Part shown: positions 6,739-13,521 of the stretch, in pieces | Position numbering within the stretch: position 1 is the stretch's first letter | Layout of the letters: the number at the start of each line of letters is the position of its first letter | Assembly: GCA_046496815.1 (NCBI GenBank) | Contig: JAWOGN010000044.1 | Span: 1 to 13,681, forward strand | DNA from: JAWOGN01 sp046496815 | Lineage (GTDB): Bacteria; Desulfobacterota; DSM-4660; Desulfatiglandales; Desulfatiglandaceae | Length of the DNA stretch: 13,681 nucleotides | Reading direction: 5' to 3' | The notes under the pieces: model-generated | What the model was told of the DNA's origin: nothing | The model's input: the letters and a program-made list of their open reading frames with translations, nothing else | The model's database searches: none | Program-made: the position numbers and the translations under genes

Positions 6739-7197
6739 TCAGATAAGCCATCCCGTTGGCAGGGGCACATACAGCAGCTTTGTGAAGATAAGGTAAAAGA
6801 TTCCCACCTCCAGGGCGATGATGACCACCCATAATGTAAACAGGCCAAACGTCACGCGGCGCCTGGCCAGGGCCAGATAATAGGCGAGAAAAGAAAAGGC
6901 GGCAACGCTGGTGACATAAAAGCCCACCCAGCTTATGGCGATGACCCAGGCGAACAGTGTTAGACCCGTAACAAATGCCCTCAGGTGGTCTCCTTCGCCG
7001 AATAATCGGGTTCGTTCAGGTTTGATGAAACCGGAGATGACGAGACCTACCGATATAAGGGCCATGATTACAATCATGGCCTCCGGAAATATGATGCTCA
7101 GCCTGGAGATCTCTTCGAGTGAGAGCCAGAACAGGGCACTTAAGCCCAGCCCGATAACCCCCGCAATCAAACTCGTGTTTCTGGTTTTTGTCATCAT
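6739..7197 (-). CDS. tctB: Tripartite tricarboxylate transporter small membrane subunit TctB
   Basis: The 152-aa product is almost entirely hydrophobic, with four membrane segments (about 8-25, 37-57, 75-97 and 102-148, the last probably two helices in close succession), as in TctB. It is the small membrane subunit of the TTT system and partners the large TctA channel. The first ATG (7197) lies 2 nt after the tctA stop, with AAGG 5 nt upstream inside the tctA end; a second ATG directly after it at 7194 has better spacing and may be the real start. The gene is last in the operon, whereas tctC-tctB-tctA is the commoner order. Sequence conservation in TctB is low, so the call rests on topology and context. 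Confidence 0.85.
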   Translation of the reverse strand: MMTKTRNTSLIAGVIGLGLSALFWLSLEEISRLSIIFPEAMIVIMALISVGLVISGFIKPERTRLFGEGDHLRAFVTGLTLFAWVIAISWVGFYVTSVAAFSFLAYYLALARRRVTFGLFTLWVVIIALEVGIFYLIFTKLLYVPLPTGWLI

Positions 7198-7199
7198 CG

Positions 7200-8717
7200 T
7201 TACCTTGAGTTCTTTTTGCTCCTGAAGCGCTTATATACCACCGACAGGTAGGGCCAGGCCCCTGAAAATAACGTCATGGCAATGAGTATATGGGAGAGGG
7301 GATTTTCAAAAAGTTTCAGGATGGGATAGGGATAGGCCGCTCCGCGTAAAAGAGACTGGACGAACCCGATTTCCGCGATGCTTCCAAGAATGAGACCGAG
7401 TACGATTGGAGCGGGTGCGATCCCGACCTGTTTGAGAAGGTACCCGATGGTGCCGAGGGTTATCATAATCAAGACGTCGGTGATACTGTTTCTGAGGGCA
7501 AACGTGCCCAGGATGGTTGCAAGAGATATTGTGGGCACAAGAAAATAATACGGCGTCTTGAAGATCACCTTGTAAATGAGGCGCCCGCCCCAGATGCCGA
7601 CCGGCACCATTGCAATCGCCGCCAGGCCCATGGAAATGATGAAACCGTAGGTGAGTCTTCCGCTTGTCGTAAAAAGTTCTATCCCCGGCCTCAGACCGTG
7701 GAGCAGAAGCACTCCGAGAATGACGGCGTCGGGGGGAGCGCCCGGAATCCCGAGAGTCAGAAGAGGGACCATGCTCCCCGCCACGGTGACGTTGTTGCTT
7801 GATTCCGTTGCGACAAGACCCTCGATGGTGCCGGTTCCAAATTTCTCAGGATGCTTGCTTCCCCGCTTGGCCTCGTTGTAGGCGACCAGATTTGCAATAT
7901 TTCCCCCGGCACCGGGAATTATCGCCACTATCTCACCGATGACGCAAGATCGAACAAGATTCCCCGGCATGGACAGGACCCGTTTAACCACCGGCCAGAA
8001 GGCGTCTTTCCGGTCCGATGAGATCGATACCTGCTGAAGCGCCGCCTTCCCCTGTGTGGCCATGTTGTACAATTCGGGGAGAACGAAAAGACCTATCAGG
8101 GCGACGATCATCTCCACACCGCCCTGGAGTACGGGGACGCCGAATGTGAATCGGGTTTCACCTCCGATGGGAGCGACACCGATCGTACCAAGAAGCATTC
8201 CAAGTGCGCCCCCAAGGAGACCTTTCAAGATCGAGCCCTCCGAAAGGCTTGCAATGAGCGTGAGACCCAGCATGGCCACCCAGAAAAATTCCGCGGGTCC
8301 GAACTTGATGGAAAGCCGGGCCAGGGGAGGGGACAGCAGCAAAAGGAAGAGCACGCCGGCGATGCCGCCTATGGCCGAAGATATGGTGGCAACGTATATG
8401 GCCTCGATACCCCGGCCGTTTTTGGCCATGGGGTAGCCCTCGAAAGCGGTGGCTATGGATGAGGGGGTGCCGGGGGTGTTCACCAGAATGGCTGCAAAAG
8501 AACCCCCGTAAATTGCCCCCATATAAACCGCACCGAGCGCAACCAGACCCTGCAGCGGGGGCATGGTGAAGGTGAAAGGCAGAAGAACCGCCAGGGCCAT
8601 CGTGGCGGTGAGGCCGGGCATGGCGCCCACGAAAAGCCCTGCACTCACACCGCAGAATATGATGAGGATAATCTGGGGATGCAGAAGCTGGAAGAAGGTA
8701 TCAGTAAAAAGTTCCAT
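7200..8717 (-). CDS. tctA: Tripartite tricarboxylate transporter large membrane subunit TctA
   Basis: The 505-aa polytopic membrane protein has the TctA hallmarks: GVSAGLFVGAMPGL near residues 23-36, YGGSFAAILVNTPGTPSS about 70-90, and in the middle EIVAIIPGAGGNIANLVAYN followed by FGTGTIEGLVATESSNN and PLLTLGIPGAPPDAVILG. These repeated glycine/proline-rich loops line the substrate path in the family. Length matches the usual 500 residues or so. Transport is driven by an ion gradient, with TctC delivering the substrate from outside. It lies 133 nt downstream of tctC, separated by a stem-loop, and nearly abuts tctB. AAAGG about 9 nt before the ATG is a modest ribosome site. The gene is intact. 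Confidence 0.94.
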   Translation of the reverse strand: MELFTDTFFQLLHPQIILIIFCGVSAGLFVGAMPGLTATMALAVLLPFTFTMPPLQGLVALGAVYMGAIYGGSFAAILVNTPGTPSSIATAFEGYPMAKNGRGIEAIYVATISSAIGGIAGVLFLLLLSPPLARLSIKFGPAEFFWVAMLGLTLIASLSEGSILKGLLGGALGMLLGTIGVAPIGGETRFTFGVPVLQGGVEMIVALIGLFVLPELYNMATQGKAALQQVSISSDRKDAFWPVVKRVLSMPGNLVRSCVIGEIVAIIPGAGGNIANLVAYNEAKRGSKHPEKFGTGTIEGLVATESSNNVTVAGSMVPLLTLGIPGAPPDAVILGVLLLHGLRPGIELFTTSGRLTYGFIISMGLAAIAMVPVGIWGGRLIYKVIFKTPYYFLVPTISLATILGTFALRNSITDVLIMITLGTIGYLLKQVGIAPAPIVLGLILGSIAEIGFVQSLLRGAAYPYPILKLFENPLSHILIAMTLFSGAWPYLSVVYKRFRSKKNSR

Positions 8718-8761
8718 CTCGATGCCTTTCGGCGAAGTTGTCCTTCATGGGAGCAGCCATC

Positions 8762-8796
8762 GGACGAACCCGGAATGGCGCTTCTCCGGGTCGCCC
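8762..8796 (-). promoter_or_regulatory. tctC-tctA intergenic stem-loop
   Basis: Read on the minus strand, GGGCGACCCGGA (8796-8785) pairs with TCCGGG-T-TCGTCC (8774-8762): 12 pairs with one G-T and one bulged T, around a 10-nt loop. No U-tract follows, so full termination is unlikely. As between wtpA and wtpB, it sits just after the binding-protein gene and may raise tctC expression over tctA and tctB. Confidence 0.55.
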
Positions 8797-8850
8797 GTTT
8801 CTTGGAAAATCGATCAGAGCCCGGCATCAGGCGCAGGATGGTTCTTATTG

Positions 8851-9807
8851 CTATTTTCCCTTTTTGGATATGTCCTGGAATACGTCGCCGTAGGCCTTTT
8901 TCATCTGGTCGGTGAGTTCTTTGGCTTTTTCACCCGTTGCGTACGTCATTATAAAACCCAGGGGTTCCTGCTTTTCGGCAATCATCTTGTTCACCTTCGT
9001 AAACGCCTCGGCCAGTTTGTCTATGATTTCCTTGGGAGTGCCCATGGGTGCCGCGACGCCTCGGAAAGCCCCCCCCACGATATCATATCCCAGTTCCCTG
9101 AAGGTGGGAGCGTCGGGCAGGAAGGGAGCGCGCTCTTCAGAGGCTACGGCCAGTATCCGCACCTGTTCTTTCAGTTGCACACCCAGCATGGAATAATTCA
9201 TGAGGGCCGTGAGATGGCCGCCCAACACGGCCGGTACCAGCGGACCCGTGCCCGTGTGAGGGATGTATGTCAGGTTGATGCCGGCTTCTCTTTCAAGTCG
9301 TAGTGTCTCTAAATGGTTGGCACTGTAAGTTCCGCTCCCCCCGATGGTGATCACCTTCGGATTCTTTTTTGCAAACTCTATGAAATCCTTCAGCGTCTTG
9401 AACTCACTGTCCTTACGGACTATCAAGGCGTTTGGCGTGAAATGAAACCACATAATCAGGTTAAAACCGTCTGTTTCGTAACCGGCATCCTTGCGAAGCA
9501 GAGGTTGCCCGATGATGTGGGGAATGTTCACACCGATGATTTGATAGCCGTCAGGTTTTGCGTTTCTTTGAAAATCACTCCAGGCAACCGCTCCTCCTCC
9601 GCCCGGTTTGTGGGTAATGTTTACGGAAACCCCCAGCACATCCTGCAGGGGTTTTTCCTGCAACCGGGCCGTAATATCGGATTCACCCCCCGGGTTGAAT
9701 GATATCGTGTAGGTTATCGGTTTGTTCGGAAACTCCGCCCGTGCTTCCACGACATGTAAAGACAGAACCAATGTAAAGACCGACAAGATAACCAAAAGCT
9801 TTTTCAT
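8851..9807 (-). CDS. tctC: TTT-family extracytoplasmic solute-binding protein TctC (Bug family)
   Basis: The 318-aa precursor has a signal peptide (MKKLLVILSVFTLVLSLHVV, likely cleavage after ARA at 24). The mature protein opens with FPNKPITYTISFNPGGESDITAR (Pro39-Gly41, Asp44) and KPGGGGAVA (67-75), the signature of Bug/TctC receptors, whose Asp lies at the ligand pocket. PHTGTGPLVPAVLGGHLTAL and GTPKEIIDKLAEAF later in the chain are also standard. Ligands of this family range over citrate, other carboxylates, aromatic acids and amino acids, and cannot be deduced here. AAGGAG ends 8 nt before the ATG. It is the first gene of the tct operon and has its own promoter region upstream. Confidence 0.92.
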   Translation of the reverse strand: MKKLLVILSVFTLVLSLHVVEARAEFPNKPITYTISFNPGGESDITARLQEKPLQDVLGVSVNITHKPGGGGAVAWSDFQRNAKPDGYQIIGVNIPHIIGQPLLRKDAGYETDGFNLIMWFHFTPNALIVRKDSEFKTLKDFIEFAKKNPKVITIGGSGTYSANHLETLRLEREAGINLTYIPHTGTGPLVPAVLGGHLTALMNYSMLGVQLKEQVRILAVASEERAPFLPDAPTFRELGYDIVGGAFRGVAAPMGTPKEIIDKLAEAFTKVNKMIAEKQEPLGFIMTYATGEKAKELTDQMKKAYGDVFQDISKKGK

Positions 9808-9846
9808 TTTACGATCTCCTTTCCTTTTTTAAGTGTTGCACCAAAC

Positions 9847-9864
9847 GCCATGCGTCTTCATGGC
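9847..9864 (-). other. Leader hairpin upstream of tctC
   Basis: GCCATG (9847-9852) and CATGGC (9859-9864) form a perfect 6-bp stem with a 6-nt loop inside the predicted 5' leader of the tct transcript. A role in RNA stability or control is inferred only. Confidence 0.3.
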
Positions 9865-9878
9865 TTGTTCACCCATAA

Positions 9879-9908
9879 ATAATACGATCTTGAATTGGAA
9901 AAGCTCAA
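9879..9908 (-). promoter_or_regulatory. Predicted sigma-70-type promoter of tctCAB
   Basis: On the minus strand TTGAGC (9908-9903) and TATTAT (9884-9879) are spaced by 18 nt, which would start transcription near 9872, about 65 nt before tctC. The -10 box is good and the -35 fair. A palindrome directly abuts the -35. Confidence 0.5.
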
Positions 9909-9927
9909 TCGGTTGAGATACAACCGA
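9909..9927. promoter_or_regulatory. Candidate operator, perfect 7-bp palindrome
   Basis: TCGGTTG-AGATA-CAACCGA abuts the predicted tctC -35 box. Its core CGGTTGAGATACAAC resembles CGGTTGATATGTCAAC at 10064-10079, suggesting two sites for one dimeric regulator. The TTGTAT-like half-site would suit a GntR-family protein; no regulator gene for it lies in the window. Confidence 0.45.
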
Positions 9928-9934
9928 ATTTCGT

Positions 9935-9954
9935 GTTTTTCCGGAATGAAAAAC
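9935..9954. repeat. 7-bp inverted repeat
   Basis: GTTTTTC (9935-9941) and GAAAAAC (9948-9954) flank CGGAAT. It lies 7 nt from the candidate operator and may be a second binding site or an AT-rich hairpin. Confidence 0.35.
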
Positions 9955-10046
9955 GGAAGGAACCGCCCGTTATTTCGGAAATCGCCGGATTGGGGTTCGG
10001 GTTGGGCTCCGGAAGCCGGGAAAAAAGCTCTCAATCCTCGTAAACC

Positions 10047-10088
10047 TATTTATTGAGCGGATGCGGTTGATATGTCAACAAATAAATA
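10047..10088. promoter_or_regulatory. Nested palindromes, possible second operator
   Basis: TATTTATT (10047-10054) and AATAAATA (10081-10088) form outer arms, and GTTGA-TATG-TCAAC (10066-10079) an inner palindrome that repeats the CGGTTGA motif of 9910-9924. It ends just before the IS left end, so the insertion may have cut the original upstream control region. Confidence 0.35.
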
Positions 10089-10092
10089 TCCG

Positions 10093-10112
10093 ATCCTGCA
10101 ATTCAGACAGTA
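10093..10112 (+). repeat. IS left terminal inverted repeat
   Basis: ATCCTGCAATTCAGACAGTA; the core TTCAGACA (10102-10109) is identical to the right end in inverse orientation. Confidence 0.5.
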
Positions 10113-10234
10113 GCGGGGCGTGCCGAGAGGGGATCGAGCGAGTCCGTGTAAGCCGCCCCGGATGGCCATTCTAACAACCAGGTATTTTCCGGTAGATCCC
10201 CGGGAAAAAATTTTTGAGTGCCTTCATTTTTTTG

Positions 10235-10262
10235 TTGATTTTTTTTCAGATATCTGTATGCT
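10235..10262 (+). promoter_or_regulatory. Predicted promoter of the IS ORFs
   Basis: TTGATT (10235-10240), a 16-nt spacer and TATGCT (10257-10262) place the transcript start at about 10269-10271, essentially on the ATG at 10271. No Shine-Dalgarno precedes that ATG, so a leaderless message is possible. Confidence 0.4.
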
Positions 10263-10283
10263 ATTAAATTATGAGCATACAGA
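10253..10283. promoter_or_regulatory. 10-bp inverted repeat spanning the first IS start codon
   Basis: TCTGTATGCT (10253-10262) and AGCATACAGA (10274-10283) are perfect inverse copies with an 11-nt spacer that contains the ATG. It could be an operator overlapping the -10 box, or a hairpin hiding the start codon in read-through transcripts. Confidence 0.55.
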
Positions 10284-10678
10284 GAAAAGGGGATCGGGAG
10301 AAATTCAGTCAGCTCCGGCAGAGTCTTCTTCATCTGGCCAACGAGATCAGGGGACTCATCGAACCCTTCTTTTCAGATCGGCCGGTGATCAAAGGGACGG
10401 TCTACGAGTTGAAGCGCAGATGTGGAAAGCCGGGATGTAAATGTGCTCAGGGGCAGCTCCATGGACGCATGGTGGTCAGCGCCAGCGAGGGAGGCAAGAC
10501 CCGATTAAGGGTTATTCCCCATGGGTTTCTTGTTGAGGTTCAAAGGAAGGTGAGACGTTATCAGGAACTGCGGCAGGTTCGAGCCCGGTTGGGAGAGATT
10601 TATAGGAAGATGGTGAAGGTGATGGACGAGATGGAGGCAATGCGGCGGGAAGAGATTCCGGGTTCTAGAAAGAAATAA
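10271..10678 (+). CDS. DUF6788-like IS accessory protein
   Basis: This basic 135-aa protein resembles the DUF6788 family, which I know as a companion of some transposases. It has a helical N-terminus (10-34), then a cysteine cluster RRCGKPGCKCAQGQLHG with Cys51, Cys56, Cys58 and His64, which could be a small zinc knuckle. A basic, heptad-like helix follows (about 85-130, rich in R, E, L and V), suitable for dimerisation or DNA contact. The ATG at 10271 is the only plausible start: there is no in-frame alternative nearby and no ribosome site. The stop lies 19 nt before the transposase. Role in transposition, such as end recognition or regulation, is inferred. Confidence 0.7.
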   Translation: MSIQRKGDREKFSQLRQSLLHLANEIRGLIEPFFSDRPVIKGTVYELKRRCGKPGCKCAQGQLHGRMVVSASEGGKTRLRVIPHGFLVEVQRKVRRYQELRQVRARLGEIYRKMVKVMDEMEAMRREEIPGSRKK

Positions 10679-10697
10679 TTGGGTTGTCGGGACCGGC

Positions 10698-12371
10698 ATG
10701 GATTTAGTGATCTTCGAGCAGAACAAACCTTTGGTTCTAAAAGCCCTTGGCAATGGAGATTTTGACTACATAGAGGCGGCCAGCGAGGTATTTGAGACGG
10801 ATTTTTTTCGCTTTATTAAGGGGAAGAAAATCCTGGATCAACTTTCCCAAAGCTACCCCAATCCCCGAAAGAAAGAAGATGTGCCCTTATGGGTATATGT
10901 GGCGAGCAATCTTTCTATGCGGTTGCACGGGGTTCACTCCTTCAACAGTTATCCCCTCTTGGTGCGCTCTGGAGGGATGCTCAATGCCTTTGGAGCCAAG
11001 GCAGGGCGAAAAGTGACACATCCGGATAGCGGAGATATCACGATTGTCTGTGAGGGGTTCAACAAGAAGAATCATTATGACCGGGAGACCCCTTGTGATA
11101 AGGACTTTCTTCGCAAGATGGCGAAGGACACGGATGCGCAAGCGCTGATGAGGTGGTTTTGTGATGATGCGGTAAGGGTGTTTCGCAACCAGCGTATTTT
11201 TGACAAGGAAGGGATCTTCATAGGAGATGGTTCCTATCTTTTTGTGCCCGACAACCCGAATTATGAAGGGTCGGTCAAGCTTCTTTTCGATGAGCACAAT
11301 CATCCTGTGAGCTTGGAGCAGTACAAGGCACTGAGCGATGAAGCGAAGCTCCGATGCCAGTGGCGGCGCTGCTATAAGATGGTGACCCTGTTGCATACGA
11401 ACCGAGATCTGGAGTTTTTTATCTTTGTCGCTGTAAAGGTGGTTCCGGGTAATGCGCACGAGTGTCCGATCCTTTATGAACTTGTAAGAGAGTTTGCGGA
11501 GGGGGCGGGAGCGGGGGTGATGAAGCGGCTCATTCTGGACCGCGGTTTTATAGATGGGGAGGCGATCTCCAGGTGCAAAAAGGACTATGGGATTGATATC
11601 CTGATTCCGGTTCGCAGCAACATGGACATCTATGGGGACGCGATGGCTCTTTTCCGGCTCCCCGAAGTGGATTGGGTTTGCTGTAAAGACCCTCCGGCAA
11701 AGATGAAGAAAACGGTCCGGCCCCGACCCAAAGCGATTGAAAAGAGGGAGAAAAAGCGGCAGGAAAAGCTTAAGGAGCTCAAAGAGGCAAAGCCACCTTT
11801 GCCCTTGGAAAAGACCCTGGTAAAGACGGAGACGGCGGCCATAGGGCAGTTCACAAGCTGGCAGTCTTGTACCGTGCCGCTCAGTGTTGTGGCAAACCGT
11901 GAGCACTACGCCGACGGCCATGAAAACATCTGGCTGCTGATCGACACCAAAGAGGTCCACAACTCATGCCAGGCCCGAGAAGACTACCATCTTCGCACAG
12001 CGACAGAAGAAAGATATCGTCAGCTCAAGTGCTTTGCCGATCTAACCAATTTTACCTCTCGCGCCTTCTCGATGGTGACCAACCAGGTCGTCTTTATCGT
12101 GCTGAGCTATAATCTGCTCCAGCTCTACCTCTTGCGCCGAGCACGCAAAGAACTGAGCAAAAAGACTCCACCTCGTATCCGCCAGCAATTACTGCCCTCG
12201 GACAATCACATCATCGTCTACTGGCAAAACTATTACGGCTTGCTCACTCCCCTTGAATTTGCTGAAACCATAGCTACCCTCGGGGAGCAAGCACGAAAGA
12301 AAATAGCAGAGAAGTCCCGCCGTCTGCGCCGTGAGTTGACTGAGGCCATGACAAACCCCCGGGCACCGTAG
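10698..12371 (+). CDS. IS4-like DDE transposase
   Basis: The 557-aa protein should cut and join the IS ends through an RNase H-like fold. The likely triad is Asp177 in FIGDGSY, Asp281 in LILDRGF and Glu438 in ATEERYRQLK, where the Y/R/E/K arrangement resembles the IS4 YREK region. A Lys/Arg/Glu-rich stretch (336-365) between the second Asp and the Glu is probably an exposed helix in the insertion domain common to IS4-type enzymes. The N-terminal 110 residues are the probable DNA-binding part, and hydrophobic helices at 460-480 are typical of the fold's end. The frame is complete, so the element may still be active. Ribosome site is weak, so coupling to the ORF ending 19 nt upstream is plausible. 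Confidence 0.88.
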   Translation: MDLVIFEQNKPLVLKALGNGDFDYIEAASEVFETDFFRFIKGKKILDQLSQSYPNPRKKEDVPLWVYVASNLSMRLHGVHSFNSYPLLVRSGGMLNAFGAKAGRKVTHPDSGDITIVCEGFNKKNHYDRETPCDKDFLRKMAKDTDAQALMRWFCDDAVRVFRNQRIFDKEGIFIGDGSYLFVPDNPNYEGSVKLLFDEHNHPVSLEQYKALSDEAKLRCQWRRCYKMVTLLHTNRDLEFFIFVAVKVVPGNAHECPILYELVREFAEGAGAGVMKRLILDRGFIDGEAISRCKKDYGIDILIPVRSNMDIYGDAMALFRLPEVDWVCCKDPPAKMKKTVRPRPKAIEKREKKRQEKLKELKEAKPPLPLEKTLVKTETAAIGQFTSWQSCTVPLSVVANREHYADGHENIWLLIDTKEVHNSCQAREDYHLRTATEERYRQLKCFADLTNFTSRAFSMVTNQVVFIVLSYNLLQLYLLRRARKELSKKTPPRIRQQLLPSDNHIIVYWQNYYGLLTPLEFAETIATLGEQARKKIAEKSRRLRRELTEAMTNPRAP

Positions 12372-12426
12372 ACCTGCCTTCCATAATGGACAGAGTGCGA
12401 TTCAAATCCTGCCGTTGCGCTCATTC

Positions 12427-12592
12427 GGGCTTTTCCTGTTTTTCCCGAAATCTGCAGGCTTTAAAGTAAAGCCCCGGATGAAGCACCGCCTTCTGATCCA
12501 GTGAAAAGCGCCCACGCTGAGAAAAGGTGTTGCTACGGTCTTAAGTGTCCCCAACATGTCCCTGCAGATTTTGGGAAAAACAGGAAAAGCCC
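12427..12592. repeat. 32-bp inverted repeat, 166-bp unit
   Basis: 12427-12458 (GGGCTTTTCCTGTTTTTCCC, then GAAATCTGCAGG) is the inverse of 12561-12592 at 31 of 32 positions, with 102 bp between. It lies between the transposase stop and the IS right end. No reading frame inside looks real. It could be a nested MITE, an IS-internal structural element or a double-ended end sequence; no target duplication is visible beside it. Confidence 0.75.
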
Positions 12593-12679
12593 TCTACGTC
12601 AACCCGGCGCTTTCCCCCCGCTCAGGAAAAACTCCCTCCCACTATGCAGGCCAAGGCGCAGCCGTCGGAAGAGACAAAA

Positions 12680-12699
12680 TAGTGTCTGAACCGCAGAAT
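12680..12699 (-). repeat. IS right terminal inverted repeat
   Basis: It is the inverse of the left end at 16 of 20 positions. A near-direct copy of the core (AATTGAGACAGGTA, 12697-12710) follows at once, making this end locally palindromic. Confidence 0.5.
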
Positions 12700-12787
12700 T
12701 GAGACAGGTAATCTTTAAAATAAGGTGAATTTACAGTAAATTATGAATTTATACTCATAATATCGAACCCGTTAACGAAAAACTTGA

Positions 12788-12901
12788 ATGAAATCTCATT
12801 TCTTTCTAAATCCGGCCGCATCCTTTTTACTGCTTTTATTTTCCCATCCGGCAATGGGCCGGGATTTGTCGTTTGATGGAAGCCGATTTCTCAATGTATG
12901 A
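12788..12901 (+). pseudogene. Short signal-peptide-like ORF, probable 5' stub
   Basis: The ATG at 12788 opens 37 codons reading MKSHFFLNPAASFLLLLF and ending in TGA at 12899. The Lys, then a hydrophobic run to about residue 18 and SHPAMG resemble a secretion signal followed by almost nothing. No good ribosome site is seen. It may be the remnant of an exported protein, or chance. Confidence 0.25.
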
Positions 12902-13061
12902 ACGATTAACTGTGTTATTTTATTTCATTTGCCGACTGCGTGCCCCTAATTTTCTGAATTCATTTTAAATAATGGTCACCATAGTATTTGGACATCGGTG
13001 GCTCATTCAAAAGAACATCCGTAGACAATCACGAATAAACCTTGAGTCAAATTTGATGAAA

Positions 13062-13099
13062 TCGTAAAAAGTCGTCACTCCGTTGAAAACCCCGATGAA
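13062..13099 (-). repeat. Solo end of the MITE-like element
   Basis: These 38 bp match the inverse of 6532-6569 at 36 positions (TCGTAAAAAGTCGTCAC, then CCGTTGAAAA and CCCGATGAA). The match stops there; no partner end is visible, so this copy is truncated or degraded. Confidence 0.7.
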
Positions 13100-13186
13100 C
13101 AATGAAATCTGGGTTATTTTGTTTAGGGACCGGAGTTCAGGCACAAAAGCCTCTGCTTTTCAGCAGACCACGTTTCAGGCAGATTA

Positions 13187-13450
13187 ATGAAGACGGATAT
13201 CAAATTTGAAACCGGCGGCAGGGTCACGGTTACTGCGAGGAATAGAGAAAAAGGGACCGAAAGGTGGCTCACGCATTTACAGGGGAAAAGCCATATCAAA
13301 CCTGTTGAGTGATTGAAACTTTCTCTGGCCGAAAACCTTAAAGCCAGGTATCACCCAACGGCAGATATCATAAAATTTCGAAGCTTTGGAGTAAAGATTT
13401 CTTATACGATCCTGGTTTTTTTAAGGGTGGCCGGGGCGACAGTTTCATAG
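13187..13450 (+). pseudogene. Interrupted short ORF
   Basis: The ATG at 13187 gives 41 codons (MKTDIKFETGGRVTVTARNR ... HIKPVE) to a TGA at 13310. The same frame then continues for 45 codons from TTG at 13313 (LKLSLAENLKARYHPTADI ...) to TAG at 13448. Composition of both parts looks coding. No strong ribosome site is present. It may be a small gene with a nonsense change, one or two tiny genes, or chance; I do not recognise it. Confidence 0.3.
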
Positions 13451-13485
13451 CAGTAAACAAAAGTCCCTCTTGATTCTGTCGCCCC
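13433..13485. repeat. Perfect 10-bp inverted repeat
   Basis: GGGGCGACAG (13433-13442) and CTGTCGCCCC (13476-13485) enclose 33 nt. No T-tract follows on the plus side. It could be a structured RNA, a recombination site or a mobile-element remnant. Confidence 0.5.
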
Positions 13486-13521
13486 CTCACGACTCCTACA
13501 TATTGTGCCCACCGATTTGGC

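Larger units (their letters stand above)
10093..12699 (+). mobile_element. Insertion sequence with DUF6788-like ORF and DDE transposase
   Basis: Imperfect terminal inverted repeats bracket the two ORFs: ATCCTGCAATTCAGACAGTA at 10093-10112 matches the reverse complement of 12680-12699 (ATTCTGCGGTTCAGACACTA) at 16 of 20 positions. That gives an element of about 2.6 kb, with 178 bp before the first ORF and 328 bp after the second. I see no clear target-site duplication, so the exact ends are uncertain. The two-gene layout and transposase motifs suggest an IS4-superfamily-like or unclassified (ISNCY) element. It lies between the tct control region and a degraded zone. Confidence 0.6.

Noticed and set aside
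6596..6832. 78-aa minus-strand frame after tctB
   Set aside because: It overlaps the tctB 3' end in another frame and runs into repeat-derived, Arg/Ser-rich sequence.
8762..8796. Intrinsic terminator after tctC
   Set aside because: The stem is strong but no U-tract follows, and tctA and tctB downstream have no evident promoter of their own.
10887..11960. 357-aa minus-strand frame opposite the transposase
   Set aside because: Antisense shadow of a clear DDE transposase; no recognisable motif.
12385..12425. tRNA-like 3' end (GATTCAAATCCTGCC)
   Set aside because: The T-arm stem does not pair, the base before TTC is not the required G, and no D- or anticodon arm lies upstream.
12501..12689. 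62-aa plus-strand frame in the IS 3' region
   Set aside because: It crosses the 32-bp inverted repeat and IS end, has no ribosome site and no protein-like composition.
13310..13312. Selenocysteine codon (in-frame TGA)
   Set aside because: The surrounding residues match no known selenoprotein context and I saw no convincing SECIS hairpin just downstream.
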